From assembly GCA_036873755.1 (NCBI GenBank), contig JAVTVY010020426.1, positions 19,209 through 83,208 of the forward strand: a stretch of 64,000 bases of DNA, read 5' to 3'. This DNA is from Hanleya hanleyi (lineage: Eukaryota > Mollusca > Polyplacophora > Lepidopleurida > Hanleyidae). A model generated the notes under the pieces. That model searched no databases, was not told the DNA's origin, and saw nothing but the letters and a program-made list of their open reading frames with translations. This document shows positions 22,536 through 34,200 of this stretch, piece by piece (the stretch's first letter is position 1; every line of letters begins with the position of its first letter). A program made the position numbers and the translations under genes.

Positions 22536-22744
22536 ATAATTCCTGGTCTGCTTCAGGTTTTTCACTGGCATGGCATTGGTTGAGAAGAGAATTCTGACTC
22601 CTGTTTTTCGATTTCTCCCACAAAGCTCGGTCAATTTTCACCCGCAGCATGAATAAAACTCGCTCTATCGTATTCGCTTCACATCGTGATATGCTCCGGA
22701 TGACGTCCTCGGTCAATTCGAAGTTCAACTTATAGAAAACTTTC
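22536..22744 (-). CDS. SPEF1: SPEF1-like coding exon 3 (end of CH domain)
   Basis: The exon encodes residues ~73-142, starting with the G that completes Arg73, then KVFYKLNFELTEDVIRSIS, CEANTIERVLFMLRVKIDRA and a polar linker (KSKNRSQNSLLNQ). The first part matches the last helices of the SPEF1 CH domain, whose human counterpart reads LNRKVLKRLNF at this junction. The acceptor is preceded by a TTTTTTCTAC pyrimidine stretch and the donor GTAAGT is consensus. 209 bp, open throughout, phase consistent with exon 2. It ends one base into a codon, so another exon must follow. Confidence 0.88.
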
Positions 22745-23109
22745 CTGGTTGAACATGTAGAAAAAACAGATGGAATATCTCATGAATGACAGACTGATCC
22801 ATTATTTTAAATTGTGCCATACACATTTTTCAAAAGTGGAAATGACGGGCATCTCTTATGTTAAAAATGTTCCCAGAGACAAGTTTCATAGAGAGTTCAA
22901 ATAGGGCCGCTATATATTAGCTTATGCCATGTAGAATTTCACGTGATAATGATCACGATATGGGATGAAGTTTACTCCTTACCAATAAATCGTGTAAGCT
23001 CCGAATTTTTTAGTACGCTATGATAGGTCTCAGATTAAATGGCAAGCGGAGTTTTGTTTGAAGTGTTTCGTATTCCTGCAGTATATGGGTCGCTTCAACA
23101 TTCCTATGG
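22745..23109. other. SPEF1 intron 2, no further feature
   Basis: Intronic sequence next to exon 3. A short inverted pair CACGTGATAATGATCACG lies near 22940. No gene seen. Confidence 0.4.
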
Positions 23110-23444
23110 CTTTATTGGAAAACGAAGGGAATAAACTCTTTGTTAGCAACTTTACCTGGGTCTATGTTCATACCAAAGGGTTACCGTGTTTGAAGTGTTT
23201 TGATCCAAAAGGATTCACGAAATGCACGGTGATTGTCAGTTTCTTCCTGTGTTGGAAATGTTGGAATTCGTTCTATTGGCATAATTTGAAAATGGTGCTG
23301 AACTGAATGTTCCGGTAGATTAAAATGCTCATTGACCGGGCCTTCATTGTCTAATCTGATGTCTGATATGTCTGTTGGCACGATATCGAAGTTTATTCTT
23401 AGTTTCGCCCACATACTGTTTCAGGCATTTTCGGCACGTACACC
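23110..23444 (-). pseudogene. Penelope-like element GIY-YIG endonuclease remnant
   Basis: Minus strand: CRKCLKQYVGETKNKLRYR in one frame, then after a one-base shift SDIRLDNEGPVNEHFNLPEH, FQIMPIERIP and FRESFWIKTLQT, a stop, then PFGMN. This is the order of conserved stretches in GIY-YIG nuclease tails of Penelope-like retroelements (C..C, YVGET, H-R-DI, HFN.P.HS, RE..WI..L.T..P.G.N). The reverse transcriptase part is not seen upstream. The fragment lies within intron 2 of the SPEF1-like gene in the same direction as the gene. Confidence 0.65.
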
Positions 23445-23823
23445 AGTCAGGGGATCAACTTACAGAAGTTATAAAAATTATAACCTACATGTAGCCAAGT
23501 TAATATCTATGAACTTCATATAGCAGTATAGCAGTAATTCTGAGAAGTTGTGGTATGCAATTTGACCAAAAATGTTGACCAGAGGAAAGAAAACATGATC
23601 GCATGTAAATATTGCAAGTTGAGATTGGATTTGACCGTAAATGTATAAGGTTATATAATGTCAATTTGTACAGTAAACATGAATGAGTGGCGTGAAGCTC
23701 TTTAAAAACGAGTGTGGCCTTAAATACATGTAATCTAGCCTATCTCTAAAATCGACGTTAATGTCTTGGCTTTCCCAGAAAAATATACATAATTAAGGGA
23801 AAAATTTGGGATGTAACAATATA

Positions 23824-25629
23824 AGGGGTCCCGTCCAATTAATCGAGTCACTTTCTTAATGCCTTCGCGATGGATCGAGAAATTTCTCAGCTGAAACCGG
23901 AATTTGGGCAGAACGGGACCCCTGACGACATCTCCCGGTTTGCTCCTGGTTCTACATGTATCTCGATCGAAATGTCCCGGTTTTCGAGATGGATACGAAA
24001 TTGGTCAGTAATCTCCAAGGGGGTCCCGGTTTAATATGTTCGTGTTTTGTTGCCATTAATGTGGCCTATCTTCACTTCTCAGGCGACTACATGTAGTGTG
24101 TGTACCATATTTTGAGGGCGCTCGTCGCATACGTATATCGCGGACAAAATAGAATCCAGAAAAAATATGTCAAGGTGTTTTCCATGTTATTCATTGTTTA
24201 TTCGGTATATCTATGTCCTGATGTTTCCTGTTACATGTATATATAAATTATGAATATATAACTGAATGATCTTCTCTCGCATCGATAATAGATTGTATAT
24301 CTGACTAGTATCCGTCACGGAATAAATGACAAATCAACTGGATATTATTTGAATAATAATGATGTGGAAGCATCCGTTAATTATTGGGGTTTTTTTACGA
24401 AACTTGGATCGTTTCAATTGAAAATAAAAGCTGTGTTAAGTGTTGGACCAGTGTATTAACCTCGGTGTGTAATTTATTTTATAATTTGGTATTATTCATT
24501 GCAGATTCTATTTTACTGAAAATTACAGTCTTGTGATATACATGTAGTTCAAATAAGTAGATTATATCAACAAAGTTTATTTCTGACATAAGCTTGCCTG
24601 GAAATGGTTAGCGGAAATACTGACAAGCAGTGCAGATAATCCACGCCACAGTCGGTCTGTGAAAAACCGTCGGCTTGAAACAACAGCGAAGGGAGAGGGT
24701 TAATTTCTTTGACAGAAAAACGGCACTGTTGGCGGCGCTTAAATAATACTCACGTTCTATTATTTATTGCTGATTTCACATGTCTAGGAAATTAACCAAA
24801 TAAGGAAAGTAATTACCACCCGATCACACTTTAGAGCAATCACACTTTAGACCAACGCATACATTTAATTTTAGTATAAACGATACCGAGTGTAATTGTT
24901 TGTCCGAAAACTTTGATCTACGGTTTCCAGTGAATGACCGGCCGCTCCTGTGGTCTTCATAATTCACTTTATTTATGAATATTGAGGACATCTCTGACGA
25001 TAAACACCCTTCATACTGATACACTTTCAGAGGAACATATGGAATTTTACTCTAAGACTTGCAGAATTTATTTCAATTCGCAGTTCTTTAACGTTACTAA
25101 AGTGATTCAAATTCTATACAACTGAGCCAGTTTATACATTTTTAATTGGTGATGTTTATTTCTTTCGATGTTTATTTCTTTCCATTCATGACGTGCAGAG
25201 AAATTGCACTGCCAGAGCAAGTATGCGACTACACATCTCTAGCAAAATAACAAAATAATATTAAATGAGTCTGTGCAATCTAATTCAGTATCCGTGTTTA
25301 AGTGCATATATATTCTGCTGATATGGCAATACGTTGAACGCTTGAATGAAAAGCACCGATAACATAAAAGTATATACTCGCCCAGATTAATCTCGCTGCC
25401 ACAGAGTTAATTGCGTGTTCCGAATGGTTTAAACTCTCATTTGATGGCATCTCGATTCCATTCTCGAAGCATGTGGAGTTATTTCGAGGAGGACCGAGAT
25501 GGTCTTCTGCTTTGAGAGAAAACTGGGAACAACAATCGATAGAGATAAACCGGGACCCTTCGAGACGAGGTATTTATCGGTTTTACTCGTTTATCGAGAA
25601 ACCGTCTCGATCAATTGGACGTGACCCCT
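23824..25629. mobile_element. 1.8-kb element with long imperfect terminal inverted repeats
   Basis: The left end AGGGGTCCCGTCCAATTAAT (23824 on) pairs with the right end (25606-25629, reverse complement AGGGGTCACGTCCAATTGAT) with two mismatches in 24 bases. Looser pairing continues inward, with GGTCCCGGTTT near 24025 against AAACCGGGACCC near 25545. The middle (24050-25400) is AT-rich and has no transposase-like frame. Probably a non-autonomous DNA transposon. Target duplication is unclear (TATA on both sides, offset by one base). Confidence 0.6.
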
Positions 25630-27897
25630 GTATATAAGCTGATACATGATATGTGTATCTACATGATCTAAGTTTATAATCTCATGTTAGTTTTAAGAAT
25701 TTTGGCCAGTACCACATGTACCTGACATGCCTGAAGGCATGAATTTTGTTAAACATTTTAATGGGCTGTGTTAAATGAATGAGTTATGATAACAGACCTG
25801 TTATTACATTTCACTGTGATTTCATCAACATAATTATTTTGTGAACAGTACAATGACTACACTTATCCCTCATTATAATACGGTTCATTATGAAGCAGAT
25901 TTCAGTATAACATGGTCACTGTTATACATGTTATATGTCCCCCAATATATACCTGTAACATATAGCTTCTGTGATGAAGACTCGCTTTATAATAATGTGA
26001 CTAGTTCACATGACTAAGTGTAGTTAGTTCACTGGGATATTAAGCATGTTAAACCTGAAGAATGATGAATCACTCATAATTCACAGGAATTGCACCTACA
26101 TGTACAACTGCATTGAGTCTGAACGGATTATATAATCTTAACTAACATTAATCCATGCAATCAAATTGAAGAATTATTACATTGTGACAAATTGTAAACA
26201 ATCATGTAGATGAAGACTATTTACAGATTATATACATGTAGCTTCACTTCCTGTGATCAAATATATCATGCCAAAATTGGATCATGTTGATAAAAAGAGA
26301 AAAGAAAATACACCTCTACATATACACATCATAGAGTAAGTAAATATTTCAACTAATCCAAATCATTCATGCACCAAGTGCTGATTTGCTGTTGCTATAA
26401 CATTAAAGTTGACCCATTTCATTCTCATGAAACATACACCAGCTGAATAAACACAATATTGCATAAGTAATTCTGTTCAAGCTCATAGGCTGAACATGAA
26501 CACAATACATGTAGTGGTAACATGACAAAGTGGCAACATGACCATGATGAAGTGATAACATGAATATGATGAAGAGGAAACACGATGATGTAGTAACATG
26601 AACATGATGCAGTAGTAACATGATGAAGTGGTATTAACACACACATGACAAAGCGGTATAATGTGACCATGCAATCTAATTAAAATCAAATCCTACAGAT
26701 CTGCTCCCCCATTTTGTCGCTTGCAGGATCTAACTGGCTTGCATGCAGTAACTCGAGCGTCCAGAGAACTCTTCATAGTGCTTTGAAGAGGACATTAATG
26801 GTAGGGGCTTTGGATTGGCTCAGCCTAATCAGATGCCACGCTGGCGGGGTATCTTCTGATGTTGCCGCACCTCAGACAGAGTGATGCCCTAATGCAGGGT
26901 AGATATGTGAACTAGTCCTTGGCATAAACCTTGGGGTAAACGGAAAGATGACACTATTATCCCCTCCCCGACTGCAAGTGGAGTAGTCCAAATGCAGTCG
27001 TGACGTCATAAGGCTATTAAACATTCATGACCTGGGCACTCTGAACACAAACTCCAATTGAAACACAGGAAGGAAGGAATCAGAGATTGATCAATTGTAT
27101 GCTCCCCCCCCCCCCCCCCCCTCCGCTTTAATCCGACACTGCGCCGCCATCGTTCTGTTCTGTATTGATCGGTGGACGCCTAATTTGGATAATTATAAAA
27201 TTCAGTTTCAGTCACTTTTTTCACCATGCCTCGCATAATACATATTCCAAGTCAGGTCCACTAGGCTTAGCGATAGCGGTCATGCGCAGTGGATGGGTAC
27301 TAGTCTGGGTGGGGAAATGACCGCGACTGCGATTGTCGGCACATCGTAATTATTACAGCATGTAATATTAGAGGAAAATGTCGGTGGGGAAAATGTCATG
27401 AACTCGTCCTTCGTCCTCATTCCCAGGAGCTGTCATCCAGAAAAATGGTGGGAATGTGTCCTGATTTTTTTGATTTTTTTTCCAGAGGAAAAGCCCGGCC
27501 AGGCTATCAATAGTCACGATAGTGGCCGTGAATATAGGGAATATAGTTTTGGCCAGATCATGCGTCCAGCTCATTTACTACATAATAAGTACGTAAGGCT
27601 TTTATTGTGACCTGTACATTTTCTTTTTCCATCAAACTTATTCTCCACTTGAACCTGGATGAGGGCAGCAAGTATAGTCTCCCTTGTTCATTCATTAGAT
27701 GTTGTATTTTTTTATGTTCAAATATTAGTTGTGCAGTCACTCGAAGAGAGAGAGAGTTAGATTTAACGTCCGTTCAGGGTTAGTATGGAGTAGAGTACAG
27801 ACCTGTTTATGCACTATGGTGGCTGATAAGCTAAAGCAAGATGAGTGACAATATTGAAAACCGAGTACCGGTATCAAGATTAAGGGTTTATATTTAC
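25630..27897. other. SPEF1 intron 2: simple repeats and a poly-C run
   Basis: ATGATGAAGTG-type simple repeats lie at about 26520-26640 and a run of 19 C at about 27103-27121. AG repeats (GAGAGAGAGA) lie near 27745. No conserved coding sequence. Confidence 0.5.
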
Positions 27898-28009
27898 CTG
27901 TTTAGTAGATACCAGTTTTCCATTTTTTGTTTCATGGCATTAGCAGGAGTGTAATTGTGAAGTTCCACTATCTTTGGCATGTAGTTCTTAACCAGTTCAG
28001 CTATCAATA
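27898..28009 (-). CDS. SPEF1: SPEF1-like coding exon 2 (CH domain core)
   Basis: 112 bp encoding residues 36-73: VLIAELVKNYMPKIVELHNY, TPANAMKQKMENWYLLNR. This matches the most conserved part of SPEF1 CH domains (V-L-V/I-A-E, P-K-x-V-E-x-H-N-Y, P-A-N). The acceptor has a strong pyrimidine tract (CTTTTTGCTGCTTCCTTACAG). The donor is CAG|GTAAAT. Two bases complete Val36 begun in exon 1. Confidence 0.92.
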
Positions 28010-28800
28010 CTGTAAGGAAGCAGCAAAAAGAACAAGTGAATAGATTATCAGCAGTAATCACATGGATTATGTAAGTCCATCGCCTCAATAAACCAACAAA
28101 CAACCAATCAGTATACCAACGAGAGATCCTGAAGGATCTTGGCGCCCACCATTGTCCGATAATTGTAAGCTAATGACAAGAGGATCTTTTTGTCCATCGT
28201 TACTGTTACGATTGATTTGTAATTTTGTTTACAGAATTTCAAATCTGAGCGAAAAAGATCGAAAAAGAGATGCTGGAAAACACAAAAATATCCTCTTTCT
28301 AAGTTTAAGGAGATTCAAGATTTCTAGAAACCGTACTTATGTCAGTTGTAATAGTACAAGAGAAAAGAACAAAGTTAGTCTGAAAGTGAATGTCCGGAGG
28401 ATCATTCGTCTTCGTTTTGTAGTATTTTTTTTTTGCACGTGTCATCATTGGGTACTGGAAGCGAAGACAAATGTCTTTGACCCTTTGGCATGAGCTATGA
28501 AACATACTTAAGATTTTATAATTAGGAACGAATGCTAATTCTGTTCTGTTTACTGGGCTAGTTTGAGATATCTCTTTTAAGATACCATGCTCGAAAATAG
28601 TAACATGGTACAATACTTAATACTGAAGGGATCCACGCAGTAATGTTGAAACCTCGAAAGTGTCTGAATCCTGATTATCTCCCTTGGATCGAAACACGCA
28701 GTAGTCTAAATTTGTCGAGTTGTAACGTTGTGTCACAAGAGTGACGTGCCTTCATGGAGCCGACCCGTCGGCAGACGAAACAGTTCACTGGACTAAGAAA
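28010..28800. other. SPEF1 intron 1, no further feature
   Basis: No repeat or coding motif stands out between exon 2 and the array that follows. Open frames near 28152-28613 are low-complexity. Confidence 0.4.
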
Positions 28801-28802
28801 AC

Positions 28803-29800
28803 TGATTTACAATTTGAAAATTTGCAGTAGTTCCTGAGAAATCGCGATAACACGGTTTCATGGGGAAATCCAAGATGGCTGCCTTGTGGCCATATTGGAT
28901 TTTCGAATTGGACCAGAAAAGGTATCTTGCACAACTAGACCCCAAGGGGAACCTGTGTACCGAATTTGGGAAAGATCCATGCAGTAGTTCCTGAGAAAAC
29001 GCGATAGGGTTTCATGGGGGAAATCCAAGATGGCTGTCTTGTGGCCATATTGGATTTTCGAATCGGACCAGAAAAGGTATCTTGCACAACTAGACCCCAA
29101 GGGGAACCAGTGTACCAAATTTGAGAAAGATCCATGCAGTACATGTACTTCCAGAGAAATGATGATAACAATGTTTCATGGGGAAATCCAAGATGGCTGC
29201 CTGGTGGTCATATTGGATTTTCGAATCGGACCAGAAAAGGTATCTTGCACAACTAGACCCCAAGGGGAATCTGTGTACCAAATTTGAGAAAAATCCATGA
29301 AGTAGTTCCTGAGAAATCGCGATAACAAGGTTTCATGGGAAATCCAAGATGGCTGTCTGGTGGCCATATTGGATTTTCGAATCGGACCAGGAAAGGTATC
29401 TTGCACAACTAGACCCCAAGGGGAACCTGTGTACCGAATTTGGGAAAGATCCATGCAGTAGTTCCTGAGAAATCGCGATAACAAGGTTTCATGGGGAAAT
29501 CCAAGATGGCCGCCTTGTGGCCATATTGGATTTTCGAATCGGACCAGAAAAGGTATCTGCACAACTAGACCCCAAGGGGAACCTGTGTACCAAATTTCAG
29601 AAAGATCCATGGAGTAGTTCCTGAAAAATCGCGATAACAAGGTTTCATGGGGAAATCCAAGATGGCCGCCTTGTGGCCATATTGGATTTTCGAATCGGAC
29701 CAGAAAAAGGTATCTGCACAACTAGAACCCAAGGGGAACCTGTGCACCAAATTTCAGAAAGATCCATGCAGTAGTTCCTGAGAAATCGCGATAACAAGAA
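28803..29800 (+). repeat. ~156-bp tandem array, six units
   Basis: GTTTCATGGGGAAATCCAAG starts units at 28855, 29009, 29173, 29330, 29486 and 29642, with small variants (periods 154-164). Each unit contains AAGATGGCYGCC, TTGGATTTTCGAATCGGACC, CACAACTAGACCCCAAGGGG and a GATCCATGCAGTAGTTCCTG phrase. A GACGGAC tail with hairpin follows at 29807, so array and tail together form a pearl/HINE-like unit. The minus-strand frames of up to 181 codons come from the repeat and are not genes. Confidence 0.85.
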
Positions 29801-29882
29801 TTGTTTACGGACAGACGACGGATGGACGACGGACGAAAAGCGATTTGAACAGCCCACCATCTGGTGATGGTGGGCTAATAAA
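29801..29882 (+). repeat. Repeat tail: ACGGACAGACGACGG run plus hairpin
   Basis: The tail of the ~156-bp array: TTACGGACAGACGACGGATG, then the hairpin AGCCCACCAT-CTGGTG-ATGGTGGGCT (29851-29876, with further pairing inside), then AATAAAAG. Hairpin followed by CTAA resembles Helitron/Helentron 3' ends. Confidence 0.7.
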
Positions 29883-29943
29883 AGTTACACAAATCAATCT
29901 GCATATATTTCCCCAGCTAGAAAAGGAGTCATTGCTTCAGAGG

Positions 29944-30063
29944 GACTTCGAAGGGTCTATCCGTCATGTATGATACGTCAATCCCTTACAACATGCACGC
30001 ATACTGTACCCGATTGATGGTATACATGTATATCATACATGATGGTCCTACCCTTCGAAGAGA
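29944..30063. repeat. ~118-bp inverted-repeat element
   Basis: CTTCGAAGGGTCTATCCGTC and ATGTATGAT on the left pair with ATCATACATGATGG and CTACCCTTCGAAG on the right, with a few mismatches, around a ~55-bp centre. No coding potential. Confidence 0.6.
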
Positions 30064-30834
30064 CCTAATCAGTGCTTCCACATGGGTAAATGTATCTCAT
30101 GTGAGCTTCATATAAAGCGTCGAGACTTCAAACGGATTTGATGTGTGCTTCATATGAAGCCCAGTCATATAAATGAAGGTACTTCAATGACTTACATGAC
30201 TTAGTGCATGAAGGCTCTATTGTCTTGGGGACTTCAAAGGGATTGCTGGTACTTCTACCAGTACATTTAAGAACAAGGACTTCTATGGAACTTCTGCATC
30301 TCTCGAGGCATATATATAATTTATTTCCCTTTTAACCTGATTTGTGGCAAAGCACTAGATAAACTTTGCTCTACATACTGCTTCTTGTCTAGTTTGAACT
30401 TCCAGTTTCCCTCCAATATGAAGACTGGACCCAGGGAAGCTGCACATGAACCACATCATGTATATTTTGAGGGAGGAAATCTTTGTAAAGATGGTAAAGT
30501 TAACTGTTAAAATAATTTGCCAGATGATGATCACGATACCTACATGTATAAAGTAGTCAGTTGTCTTTATGTTTACATAGATCTATTCAAAGCTGTACGT
30601 GGCTCTCAAGCGAATAACAGATTTTATTAGATCCTTTCCAAATCAACTATTATTTCCCTGCTTTACATCAATATTTCCACCAGAAGTTCTAGAAATACTA
30701 GTAAAAATGAGAAAAATGTTCATTAATGTTCAGATTATTGCCAGTGGAGTTCTATCCATACAATATTGCAGCTGTGCAGCCCTCACAGAAATTTGAGGTT
30801 GCAACTAGCTAACACAAGCTAACATGCCGCCAAC

Positions 30835-30906
30835 AAGCTTGCGGCAAGACAGCTTGTGCCAGCTCCCTGGCAAGCTGGCACAAGACCGCAGCAAGCTTGC
30901 GCAAGA
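30835..30906. repeat. Long imperfect hairpin rich in AAGCTTG
   Basis: The inner arms CTTGTGCCAGCT and AGCTGGCACAAG are perfect around CCCTGGCA. The outer arms CAAGCTTGCGGC and CCGCAGCAAGCTTG extend the pairing. About 70 bases in total; nature unknown. Confidence 0.6.
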
Positions 30907-31466
30907 TAACAATATTAGTGAGGTGGCTTAGCAAAAAGATCGTGACACGCTGAACCAAAGCACCAATCTTGGCCTTGCCTTGAGGCATACAGAACAATAT
31001 CAGAAGGGGTGCCCATTATTTTGAATCGTGTGACGCCCTCTGGCCCCAAAAAGGGCATATAAGGGAAATATTATCAATGAAAAAATAGATAGCTTACCAA
31101 TAGCTATTTTCGTTATCCTTGAGCTGAGGCTAGGAAGCTGAAACTTGCCACACTATATCTTTGATTCCAGTGCTACCAGACATGCCAGAAAATGTAACAA
31201 AATTCAAGATGGCCTCTATGATGATGTCACAGTGACGTCATATGATAAAAATAAGCCATTTTATTGATGATTTATCAGATCGATTTTTCAAACTTTTTAC
31301 TTGTGCAATTTTCTTCGCCTAAATTGCCTTGTAAATTAGGAAATAATCATCTGATGTGATATAAGATATTATTGGGCACTTTTACGTAGAAAAATACACC
31401 AATTTTGAAGAAAATACTTTAAAAAAAAAGAAATTTCAAGCTACACCACAGTGTTGTCAAATTAAG

Positions 31467-31631
31467 AAATAATGTTTTCATGGCGTGCCAAATCGTTATT
31501 TTACGCACGGTTAGTGTGAGAAAGTTTATATTTTAGGGCTTAGGGCGAAGCCCGCGCCCTAAAATTTATAAACTTTCTCACACTAATCGTGCATAAAATA
31601 AGGATTTAGCACGCCTATGAAAACATTATTT
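31467..31631. repeat. 165-bp near-palindromic foldback element
   Basis: The left arm from AAATAATGTTTTCATGGCG to TTTATATTTTAGGGC pairs with the right arm GCCCTAAAATTTATAAACTT to TGAAAACATTATTT over ~75 bases, with few mismatches, around GCGAAGCCCGC. The right arm is related to the duplicated block at 12.46-12.83 kb. Confidence 0.75.
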
Positions 31632-31936
31632 CTATTCTATTGCAGTAGTCAAATTGATTATCAACAAAGATTATAATGAAAGATTGGAAAAATATGATAA
31701 ACGTTCACAACCTTTCTCCCCTTTGTTGAAATGTGCCGTCTGCCTCAGTTGGCAGCGTGCCAATATCAATGGACGAGTTTATGTGGAACAATTACATGCA
31801 TACAAGCCTATTTGTGTGGCATTCTTAATCAATCACGATGGAACCAACAGATAAACTTGCAACAGAAATTCACGTCTTTAATAAATATTAATTTACAGCT
31901 TTTTCTCAAACAATGAAAAATGCTGTCAGAATTTAT

Positions 31937-32292
31937 TTAACTAGCATGACTAGGAAGGAAATCTATGTTCACGGTGCTATTGGAAACATTGGCATTTTGG
32001 AAAACACAGCCAAGATGTGATGGCTGCAGATGTGAAATTACAAACATTTGATGTCGAGCTACTGTTACATAACGTGGCACACTTGTTGTAGGTGTTTTAG
32101 AGTCAGCAGTTTGCAATAATTCATTCATTTGCCGCTGCCTCGGAACAGACGGTTTCCGCGCATAGCTTCTGACACTGGCTTCATTTCTGTGGCCTGTACC
32201 GAGATGACACATCAATGATAGACACATCCGCCTCAAGTACATGTAGAACCATGGCAGTTGTTGATCTCAAACAATGGTTGCTGTAACGGCGA
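31937..32292 (-). pseudogene. Tyrosine recombinase C-terminal fragment (Crypton-like)
   Basis: Read on the minus strand, NHCLRSTTAMVLHVLEADVS (about 32290-32230) carries the HxxR box. After a shift, MCHLGTGHRNEASVRSYARK carries the GHR and the nucleophile Tyr, then PRQRQMNELL. This is the order of the last catalytic boxes in Crypton-type/KIAA1958-like tyrosine recombinases. The core with the first Arg is not seen. Lies in intron 1 of the SPEF1-like gene. Confidence 0.6.
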
Positions 32293-32471
32293 CTCAAGTT
32301 TGCATCTTAATACCTGTATATTTAGAAGCTGATTTTTTGTTAGATCTAAACGTTTTTTCTTTAGATGTATTTATATATAAGAGTTGATTAATAATATAAA
32401 ACGAATTTAGTACCTTTAAATATCCATATTCCCAATTTCCTTTGCCTGTCGGTCCCTGGTTCATTTCATCT

Positions 32472-32867
32472 GTTAGCCAGATCTCTTAATTTCTCATCGT
32501 CAGCGGAGAAAAATCGACCTTTGTTCAGCTGATCACACTCGTGTTGTGTCTCATTTAAAACAGCAAGAAGAGGTTCATCATCTGAGTCTCTCATGAACTC
32601 TTCTATCTCCGCTTCTCTAGATAATTTATGTCTGAATGCACGTCTTGTTTCTCCTGTTGATGTTTCTCATATCTCGTGTGTCTCAATCGGTTTGTAAATA
32701 TCTGCGATTATACATTTTGTACCTTTAAAATAACCTAAAGTTCCTACTTGCAGGGTATCCATTCTATTTACGGTATTCGATTGTACAGGCAGACGAGACT
32801 TTGTCCTGCTATTTATCACACCCGAGTGAACACCTGTGCGAGTCAAGATCACTGGTGTAGATTTCAT
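32472..32867 (-). pseudogene. Protein-like ORF with one in-frame stop, unknown
   Basis: A minus-strand frame of about 130 codons starts MKSTPVILTRTGVHSGVINS, passes TLQVGTLGYFKGTKCIIADI, meets a TGA at 32667-32669, and continues in the same frame with FRHKLSREAEIEEFMRDSDD, DQLNKGRFFSADDEKLRDLA to a TGA. Composition and charge pattern look like real protein. I do not recognise it. It lies just upstream of the Crypton-like fragment and in the same direction, so it may be part of that element. It could also be a decayed host exon. Confidence 0.4.
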
Positions 32868-33059
32868 ACGTCACAAAGAAAGTTCTTAACCGTGCTAAAT
32901 CGTGAAATAATTGCACTATTATCAGTGTGTAATAGGTGTGTTATAGAATCTGAATTTACCCATGATGCTCTTTTCCGAAAATAAAATGGCCCTAATTTGA
33001 TTGTTATAAAGACACAAAGTACTAGCTCTAAACAGTTGCGAGCACCAGAGAAAAGTTCA

Positions 33060-33090
33060 TTGGGAAGTGGGGGGGGGGGGGGGGGCGAGG
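33060..33090 (+). repeat. G-run
   Basis: A run of 17 G interrupted only at its ends (33069-33085), followed by GAGGGTGG. Possible G-quadruplex or a site of polymerase slippage. Confidence 0.7.
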
Positions 33091-33249
33091 GTGGAGCTGA
33101 ATCCACTAATCATGCTAATAACAACACAGGATCCTCCCTATTCTGTATCATTTTTCTTACGGTGTACATGCACCGTCCTAATTTAAGCACTCCCAATCAT
33201 GTCAATGGCGATGGATAGAAGTCCACGTGTTATTTTAATGTTAATTTTA

Positions 33250-33715
33250 TGTTCCTGTCCCTCAATGGGCATTAAATGCACTTTCCGATCCCATTCCTGT
33301 GTCTGTTCACCATATTGCTCACTCTCTCAGATCCCTTTAGCTATCCTGAAAATGTTTGACAGCCTATTGACTAAAAAAAAGATTGTGGGACCCTATTTTC
33401 ACCCTTGGTAATCCCACATCTGACAAAGTCCCATGAACATTCGACCAAAGGCAAAGCTGTGGCCATTCAATAGCAATATATAAACCAGTGCAATAACATG
33501 TCAATTGTACATATTATGTATGTTGCATGTTCCCGGTCCCCATTGAGTGTTAAATGCCCTTTTGATTTCTTCTTGGTTTTAGAGTCCCTTCTCTGACCAT
33601 ATAGCTCTTTTAGCTATCCCGATGTAATTTCACAGCCTTCCAGGAAAAAATCTCGGCCTCCAACAGGCGTAAGATGCCCTTTTTGGGAGTTTGCTTTTTA
33701 GGTTCACTCTCACAC
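33250..33715 (+). repeat. Diverged tandem repeats
   Basis: CCTCAATGGGCATTAAATGC (33262), a diverged copy CCCATTGAGTGTTAAATGCC (about 33538) and CTCCAACAGGCGTAAGATGC (33658), each with nearby TTAGCTATCC, look like old copies of one unit. Weak. Confidence 0.35.
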
Positions 33716-34029
33716 TCTTCAGATGAAGTTTCGTACCATCTCGTCCAAAACTATGGTTATATACGGCGGCCACAAATGAACACGCAGAGACGCGTAAAAC
33801 TAAACACGAGTCCCGGCCCGTGTAACACGTGTTAATTCAACTATTCATCTTTCAAACTTGAAAGTAGAAAGATTGAAATTGAAGCGGCACGCAAGAGGTG
33901 GGAGAAATTGACGACATCTCGTGACTAAAAAGCAACCGTACGACTCAACAGGAAAGCTTCTCTTGGAACCAAACATGCAGACCCGAGAGTATGGTGGATT
34001 CTCAGACGTAGCCTTAGTATCTCAGCCGC

Positions 34030-34200
34030 GCTTTTATTGTAGCGGTTCATGTGGAGATTATGAAGTATTCACACGGTCCCTAGCACCGACTTAAGTGGAA
34101 TTAGATACGCTATAACTCGGGAGCTGTGATGACATGATCAGAGCACAAACAAATAACTCATCGAATGGTAATGGATGAGCATCGAGGACGTCTGATGGAG
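34030..34200 (-). repeat. Diverged inverted copy of the ~500-bp repeat
   Basis: GCGCTTTTATTGTAGCGGTTCATGTGG and CACACGGTCCCTAGCACC-like text, then GAATTAGATACGC, follow the order of the reverse complement of the 3473-5008 unit but with many differences. An old insertion. (Phrases are given in parts; the match is by order.). Confidence 0.6.

Noticed and set aside
29176..29721. 181-codon minus-strand frame
   Set aside because: It crosses units of the ~156-bp array and repeats the same peptide; by-product of the repeat.
28803..29800. Regular repeats considered as a CRISPR array
   Set aside because: Units are ~156 bp without unique spacers, in animal DNA; same for the other arrays.
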